Source: Pectinophora gossypiella
Lineage: Eukaryota; Arthropoda; Insecta; Lepidoptera; Gelechiidae
NCBI RefSeq assembly: GCF_024362695.1
Contig: NC_065433.1
Coordinates: forward strand, 25,887,700 to 25,951,699
Length of the DNA: 64,000 bases
Direction: 5' to 3'
Shown here: in pieces, positions 58,510 to 64,000 of the stretch
Numbering within the stretch: position 1 is the first letter of the stretch
How the letters are laid out: every line of letters starts with the position of its first letter
Position numbers and translations under genes: made by a program
The notes under the pieces: model-generated
What the model was told of the DNA's origin: nothing
What the model saw: only the letters and a program-made list of their open reading frames with translations
The model's database searches: none

Positions 58510-58984
58510 AACCTCGGTGCCAAAAGAAATTTTGTCAAGCAATTAGCAGATTACTGTCGTCAGACGAAACGCAAAGAAACTTTTTCGGGCAAACTTTTTG
58601 CCCTGAGCGTTTCGTAACAGGCAAGTACCGCGCGAGTCATTACACTGAAATCGGTACAAAATCTGCCACAGCACAGGCCGCGTGGAAACCACTTAATGTA
58701 AAACAAAAAATTTTCACCAAAGCTAAAAAGCGACGCGACGTTTCCACACAGCTCGGTCCCGCTGCATTGTTATGCAATTGCAAAATCTGGGCCCGACCGG
58801 CTGCCAAATCGCAAAACTAGAACCGATTTTCGAACACGCGCGAAGTTGTTCGGAAAAACGTTTACCGGAAAAATTCTAACCTCAAAAGAGAAAGTGGGGG
58901 GAAATTCGAAACTTTTTTGGTTAAGTTGTGAGAGCGCGTAATATTACTCTGTGATATTTTGTGATGTTTGCGTGTGACGCGAGA

Positions 58985-59270
58985 GTTGGTTACCGAGTAT
59001 GATTTATCGGGAGTGCGTTCGGGTGCGCTCGGCCGGCGGTTGGAGCGACATGCGGTGCGTGTCCGACCCGGGCCGAACGTCGCGCGGGACTGACTGCGTG
59101 CCGAGAGCCGAGAGCCGCGGCTGCCGAGAGCCGCCTCGCCGGCCACTCGGGCGACTTGCCTGCCTCTGCTGTCTGGACTCTGGAGCGCCCGATACGCTTC
59201 GTGTCTTCAAAAAGCTCGCCCTGCCGCGCCTTGGGTACCGTGATACAGTCAGAAGCGCAAACTAGTTTGC
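58985..59270. promoter_or_regulatory. GC/CpG-rich block, possible promoter or first exon
   Basis: This is a sharp GC-rich patch with many CG dinucleotides and a repeated GCCGAGAGCC motif (59099-59135). The CAGTCAGTC on the minus strand near 59090 resembles an arthropod initiator. Several overlapping open frames exist but none resembles a protein I know. Together with the FGF exon it is one of the most GC-rich patches in the window. Confidence 0.3.
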
Positions 59271-60202
59271 TCACTACTTACCTCACTTAAAAACGTTAAA
59301 CATTCTTGACTGTACATAATATCACCTGTGCCTATTAACGCCTGCTATCAATATATTAATCGCGACCTACTTAGATGCCAATTTTAAGACGGCCAATGAC
59401 AGAGAGAGTATCATTTTTTTTCTTTAAAGACAAATCAAGTACATTTTACTAAACGTCAAAACACGAATTTACTACTATGGAATTTATATGTAGAAGCACA
59501 CCGTGACGTCATAGAAAAACGTGATAAAATGTCGGACTTATTATTACGTTTTTCTTAATTAAAATTCAAAAATAAGTTACTTACATAAAATATTTTTCGT
59601 CAGTTTTGAATCTGTCTTTATTTAGTAAAAATCAAAATTTCTTAATTTATCTTTGACGTGGGAAATTACGCAATTTAGTAACCTTTTGATGTGAACCTAA
59701 AGTAAAGCAAAACTAAGCAAATCTCGTAGGTATATTTCATACTAGGTATGTATGTGTAAGTAGTAGGTACCTACCTAATTATAGTTACGTTATATAATTA
59801 TATAATTAACATTATCTACTCGTATTTATTTACTACTACAATACTAGATATTACATAGTAACTATAATTTAAATGTTAACTTGTTTTAATTGTTTAGGTA
59901 CATTCTACACTTGCTTACCTATTTAATAAATTGTGAAGAAGTGCAATTAATAAATTCCAGAGTAGTGACCGAGTAGAACTGATTAAATTAGACTTTGTTA
60001 AATTTATAGGTATGTACTTATTTTTAATATTAGTCTTGTGCGTTTACTAATATGCGTAATCAGTTCTTTTTTTCACTTACACATAACTGTATGAAATAAC
60101 AAAATTATTCTGGATTGATGCTTAAAAGGCGTTAGGCCAGTTGAAAAAACATGACGGGTTCGAATCTCGGGTCAGACTTCATACTATTGAATTTAAATAT
60201 AT
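59271..60202. other. AT-rich DNA
   Basis: A dispersed repeat at 59425-59555 (AAACGTCAAAACACG, GTGACGTCATAG, AAAATGTCGGAC) is shared with 26405 and 32255. No gene. Confidence 0.45.
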
Positions 60203-60214
60203 TTTCGAATTTAT

Positions 60215-60544
60215 TATTATTTTAGGAGCGGTGATAGCCCAGTTGGTAGAACGCTTGCTTCTCACGCGAAGTCGCAGGTTCGAAGCAATGATTGTCGAAT
60301 TTGTTTTCGAATTCATGTTTGGATCATAAATGATTATCACGTGCTCAGCGGTGAAGGAAAACATCGTGAGGATTCCCGAGAAATGCGTTTTCGGAGGTAT
60401 GTGACCTAACCTGTATTGGGCTGGTTTTCCCTTCGCGGGTTGGAAGGTCAGACAGGCAGTCGCTTCTGTAAAAAACCGGACCTGTCAAATCTTCAGTTTA
60501 GGTAAGCGGACCCTGTGAATAGCGGGATAATGCTAGGGAGATGA
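60215..60544 (+). mobile_element. SINE group C, near full length, 12-bp target-site duplication
   Basis: Head GCGGTGATAGCCCAGTTGGT with a damaged B-box, then the group C body. TTTCGAATTTAT flanks both sides (60203-60214, 60545-60556). Confidence 0.9.
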
Positions 60545-60563
60545 TTTCGAATTTATATTTTAA

Positions 60564-60632
60564 TCTTCTCCTTCTGTCGTGTGGGCTGTGAAGTGAATTA
60601 ACAACCTCATCAACCCTAGTGTCAGGGTTATA
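60564..60632 (-). mobile_element. SINE group A, 69-bp fragment with 9-bp target-site duplication
   Basis: TCGTGTGGGCTGTGAAGTGA and CCTCATCAACCCTAGTGTCA. ATATTTTAA lies on both sides (60555-60563, 60633-60641). Confidence 0.8.
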
Positions 60633-60641
60633 ATATTTTAA

Positions 60642-61205
60642 CTTTGGCATCACAATATATCTTTGAAAACTTAATATATGTAAAAAAACATATAGGATTA
60701 TTTGCAAAAAATAGCGATCGGCACATTGTTAATACCCGGAATAAAAATAAACTTGCTTTACAAGTCAGTCGATTACATAAGATTACTAAATCTTTTAAGG
60801 GGCAATGTATACGTTTTTACAATAAGATTCCCATTGACATTCAGAATTTGCCTTTCAACTGCTTTAAGACAGTAGTTAAACAAAAACTTTACAAAAAAGG
60901 TTATTATAAAGTTAGTGATTATTTAGAAGATATGAATGCATGGGATTAACTGTCTGAGAACTGATATTAGGCAGCTAAATTACTCAATTGTATATCAATA
61001 TTTTATGTTTATTTTTATTTTTTTAAAGAACGTCTAGGGCCCTGTGCCGAGGTTTTTCTTGCAGCTTCTTTTCCCCGGCTATACAGGTTGTGAGAAGCTG
61101 CAGTAGTTTTAGGCGGATGAGACGTTCGTTATGTAAAAATTGACGATTCAAAGTGTAACTATGTTACCTACTGAATAAAGATATTTTTGAATTTGAATTT
61201 GAATA
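60642..61205 (+). mobile_element. CR1-like LINE ORF2 C-terminus and 3' UTR
   Basis: An open frame to 60949 reads SQYIFENLIYVKKHIGLF, HIVNTRNKNKLALQVSRLHK and GQCIRFYNKIPIDIQNLPFN, the thumb/C-terminal part of a CR1/RTE-like reverse transcriptase. The 3' UTR follows, with AATAAAGATA and a TTTGAATTTGAA tail (61187-61203). 5'-truncated. Confidence 0.85.
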
Positions 61206-61207
61206 TA

Positions 61208-61456
61208 TTTTAATCATAAATATTTTATACTTATCACGTACTTAATGGTGAAGGAAAACATCGTGAGGAAATCCACATGGGCTGGGGAATTGGTGAATAG
61301 GTATTGGACAAACAGGCTGTCGCTTTTGTAAAAGAATGACCCAGGGCATCATCTCTTTAACGGTATCCCGTTTTCACAGGGACCACTTACCTATCCTGAA
61401 GATTTGACAGGTCCGGTTTTTTACAGACGCGACTGCCTGTCCGATCTACAGATAAG
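61208..61456. mobile_element. Two SINE group C fragments in opposite orientation
   Basis: 61208-61345 plus: ATCATAAATATTTTATACTT, GGTGAAGGAAAACATCGTGA. 61357-61456 minus: CGTTTTCACAGGGACC, GATTTGACAGGTCCGG. Confidence 0.6.
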
Positions 61457-61711
61457 GTAAGCGGCCCCGTCAAAATGGGAAGTCTACCGATGTTGGCAAC
61501 CCCAACATGTTTTGCATAAAAGTATTGTGGCCACAGCGTGTTGGCAACCAGTATTAAATTACTTAAGTAACATTTTTATTAAAATGACAACATTTTTCGC
61601 TGCACTTCCGTTTTTCTTGTGCTCTATTGAACTACAATTACAACGTGAAACGAATTTAAATTAAATTCAGTGATTTTACGGCTTTCTGGACATTATCTTC
61701 TGACTCTGAAT

Positions 61712-61875
61712 TATTTGGAATTCTCTGCCGTCTTCTGTATTTCCGAATGCATATAACCCGGGTGCTTTCAAGACCAGAGTGAACAGGCACCTTCTGGGCG
61801 AGCTCGCACTATCTTGGGCCTCGTCGATACCTCCGGGCAAGTCTGGGGCCAAGAGCAAACCCATAAAAAAAAGTG
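61712..61875 (+). mobile_element. LINE C-terminal fragment (NSLPSSVFP...NRHLL type)
   Basis: The frame reads NSLPSSVFPNAYNPGAFKTR, VNRHLLGELALSWASS, the final segment of jockey/CR1-like ORF2 and a relative of 3430-3500. Confidence 0.75.
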
Positions 61876-61956
61876 TGACAAGCCGCCCTCTACAGCAATG
61901 TATATTCCTAATGAGGAATATCACGTCAAATCCTAACAGAGATGACGATGATGCTT

Positions 61957-62012
61957 ACACACAACACAACAACAACAACACAACAACAACACAACAACTG
62001 CAACAACTGCTT
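61957..62012. repeat. CAA-rich simple repeat
   Basis: Repeated ACAACAACAAC units. 62013-62568 beyond it holds no recognised gene. Confidence 0.9.
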
Positions 62013-62568
62013 CCGCCCCCCTTTTCTGCGTGTTACCTCCTCGTGGTCTCGTGTCCTCTGCAGCAAGTTTATAAGCGTTTATGCTGGACTGGCCGCGAAT
62101 GTAACTCATAATACGGAGTAAGTACTCGAGATTTAGAACGAAAAAACAACATTTAAGTATTATTCGTTTTTTGTTTAATACAATGTATTATTTGAGATCT
62201 TTTATACCACCCTAGAGTGAAAAAAAATCGTTTCATTTAGAGGACGCCTTAGTTACGACACAGTAACGTAACAAACAGTTTATCGCACAAACAGGAAATA
62301 CAAAACACTTTTAAAGCAAAACAATAATAACATGAAAAATATAATATAAAACTTACACAATATAAGAAATTAAAAAGATGTTGGTAGAAATAAATAATCA
62401 TATTATGGCGGCGGCGGGCGTCCTAAATAAATGGACCTCAGGAGAGCCACGACGCTATTATTCTGCGAGCCTAGCCGAGTGAAGCACGACCATCTACTGA
62501 AATACTTAATTATTTCACATAATTAGCAATTTTACTGTATACAATGTAATTTTTGTCTTTTTGCGATA

Positions 62569-62960
62569 GATAGATAGATAAAATACTTTATTGAGCACAA
62601 TGGACACAAAATACAGAGATAAGGACAACATATACAGAAAAGCCAACAGCCTCCGTGGTCTAGTGGTTGGAGTTATCTGGAGGTCCGGGTTCGATCCCGA
62701 TGGGGACATTGTCGAAATCACTTTGCTTCAATCAGGCTTGAATCACCTAATTGTACGAAAAAGTAAGACGATTACGTGCTTCGGAGGGCACGTTAAGCCG
62801 TTGGCCCCGGCTATTGGCCGTAAAAACACCTCCACCAACCCGCTTTGGAGCAGCGTGGTGGAGTATGCTTCCCCCTCCGGTTGATTGAGGGGAGGCCTGT
62901 ACCCAGCAGTGGGACGTATATAGGCTGTTTATAATACAGAAAAGCACAACAGGCGGCCTA
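62569..62960. mobile_element. Minus-oriented LINE 3' end split by a full SINE
   Basis: GATAGATAGATAGATAAAAT opens a LINE/other 3' end that resumes after 62934. The split duplicates ATACAGAAAAGC plus CAACAG (62632-62649, 62934-62952, one indel). Confidence 0.7.
62650..62933 (+). mobile_element. SINE group B, full length with tRNA-like head
   Basis: GCCTCCGTGGTCTAGTGGTT and B-box GGGTTCGATCCCG form the head, then AAATCACTTTG, the central domain (CTTCGGAGGGCACGTTAAGC), CGGCTATTGGCCGTAAAAAC and the group B tail to CGTATATAGGCTGTTTAT. It is the only complete group B copy, so it shows the full architecture. Confidence 0.9.
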
Positions 62961-63110
62961 GACACACAGCGCAGGGGCCGGATAGGTGTAAACTCCTCAA
63001 TTGTATTTATGTATTTCCAAGCCGGTATTCTACCAACATTCGGTGAATAGCAGGAACGCATGTGCTTAGCGGTGGGACTGTTTATAAGTATTAACTTTTG
63101 CTATTCAACA

Positions 63111-63289
63111 TACATAAACATAAACTGCCTATATACATCCCACTGCTGGGCACAGGCCTCCCCTCAATCAACCGGAGGGGGTATGGAGCATACTCCACCA
63201 CGCTGCTCCAATGCGGGTTGGTGGAGGTGTTTTTACGGCTAATAGCCGGGACCAACGGCTTAACGTGCCCTCCGAAGCACGGAATCATC
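63111..63289 (-). mobile_element. SINE group B, head-truncated
   Basis: Group B tail and central domain in reverse. GCTATT(C/A)AACA flanks both sides (63100-63110, 63290-63300). Confidence 0.85.
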
Positions 63290-63300
63290 GCTATTAAACA

Positions 63301-63653
63301 ATTAAAAAATAATTGCCGAATATTGACAGTTTATCTAACTATTACATTGATATTTGGAATGCTTAGTATCAAAGTACAAAGATTATTTATTATGATATGC
63401 AATAATTACCTATGTGTATAAGTCCAAATAGGTGAGAGCGTTCAGTGCGCTCCATATATCCGCTCCTGTTTGTTTTTTTTTTCTAAAATACAGTCATAAA
63501 ATCTGGGGTCTCAGGTATGCCAAGACAAGCTTATTTATCAAAATCAAATCAAATCAAATATACTTTATTGCACACAACATACAAAACAAATTCACACAGA
63601 TGAAGATAGATACTAATTAATTAATTTTTATTAATTAAATTCATGCAACTTTT
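63301..63653. other. No gene; group E shard and LINE tail shard
   Basis: 63432-63466 GGTGAGAGCGTTCAGTGCGC (group E). 63538-63610 ATCAAATCAAATCAAATATA with ACTTTATTGCACACAA (minus-oriented 3' end). Confidence 0.45.
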
Positions 63654-64000
63654 TCTTCTATCGTGTGGGTTGTTAGGTAACTTACCAACCTCATCAACCC
63701 TGGTGTCATTGAGGTTAATCGGTTATTATTGAGCCGCCAAAGGCCCGGCCGGAGGTCCCGGATCCGATTCCCGGTGGGGATATATCACAAAAATCACTTT
63801 GTGATCCCTAGTTTGGTTAGGACATTACAAGCTGATCACCTGATTGTCCAAAAAGTAAGATGATCCGTGCTTCGGAAGGCATGTTAAGCCGTTGGTCCCG
63901 GTTACTACTTACAGATGTAAGTAAGTAGTCGTTACATGAGCCATGTCAGGGGCTTTGGCGGCTCAATAGTAACCCTGACACCAGGGTTGATGAGGCTGGT
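63654..64000. mobile_element. Two SINE group A pieces fused in opposite orientation
   Basis: 63654-63748 is the minus-oriented tail (TTCTATCGTGTGGGTTGTTA to GAGCCGCCAAAGGCC). 63750-64000 is plus-oriented from GGAGGTCCCGGATCCGATTC through the central domain, cut by the window end. Confidence 0.8.

Noticed and set aside
58458..58820. 120-codon plus-strand open frame, among the longest in the window
   Set aside because: Starts with TTG, shows no known domain, and lies opposite the candidate 5' exon.
1..64000. CRISPR arrays, operons, prophage or plasmid features
   Set aside because: No direct-repeat/spacer pattern, no dense coding and clear eukaryotic retroposons throughout.

Overview
The window looks like nuclear DNA of a moth or butterfly (Lepidoptera). 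It is AT-rich, gene-poor and packed with short retroposons. The evidence is tRNA-headed SINEs with the GGTTCGAATCC B-box, RTE/CR1/jockey-like LINE tails with AAT, GAT or TTTGAA 3' repeats, SINE tails of the CCCAGCAGTGGGAC type, and several MITE families. There are no operons, ribosome binding sites, rRNA, CRISPR arrays or convincing free-standing tRNA genes. Family assignments are from memory of motifs; no database was searched.

The one host protein-coding exon I recognise is on the minus strand at 19226-19463. It is the first coding exon of a secreted fibroblast growth factor (branchless-type FGF): a signal peptide, an Ala-Pro stretch, a furin-type RAQR site and the first beta-strands of the FGF beta-trefoil. 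It ends at a consensus GTAAGT splice donor and lies in a small GC-rich island. I could not find the later FGF exons, so intron 1 probably runs leftwards out of the window. About 38.5 kb upstream on the same strand are a TATA box plus initiator (TSS about 58480) and a perfect CACAG|GTAAGT donor (58003). I propose these as a distal promoter and non-coding exon of the same gene. If so, most of the window is FGF intron. This link is inference.

Layout: 0-4.7 kb has a decayed jockey/CR1-like LINE (about 1700-3540) flanked by clusters of a TATCATTTCAGTG motif, including a 20-bp-period array. From 5 to 19 kb come a TA-flanked MITE, an RTE tail, SINEs, LINE C-terminal fragments and two large MITE types. 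At 19.2-19.5 kb is the FGF exon. From 20 to 57 kb there is a mosaic of at least five SINE/retroposon groups, many with exact target-site duplications, five palindromic 160-bp MITEs and a CGAT-rich MITE, separated by unique AT-rich DNA. At 57.5-59.3 kb is a mostly repeat-free, partly GC-rich block holding the candidate promoter. From 60 to 64 kb there is a dense nest of LINE and SINE insertions.

The most interesting repeat biology is modular. Four retroposon groups with different heads and tails share one central domain (CTTCGGAAGGCACGTTAAGC followed by CGTTGGTCCCGG). One group has a composite head, tRNA-like and then 5S-rRNA-like, and its 3' end resembles that of an RTE LINE present in the same window.
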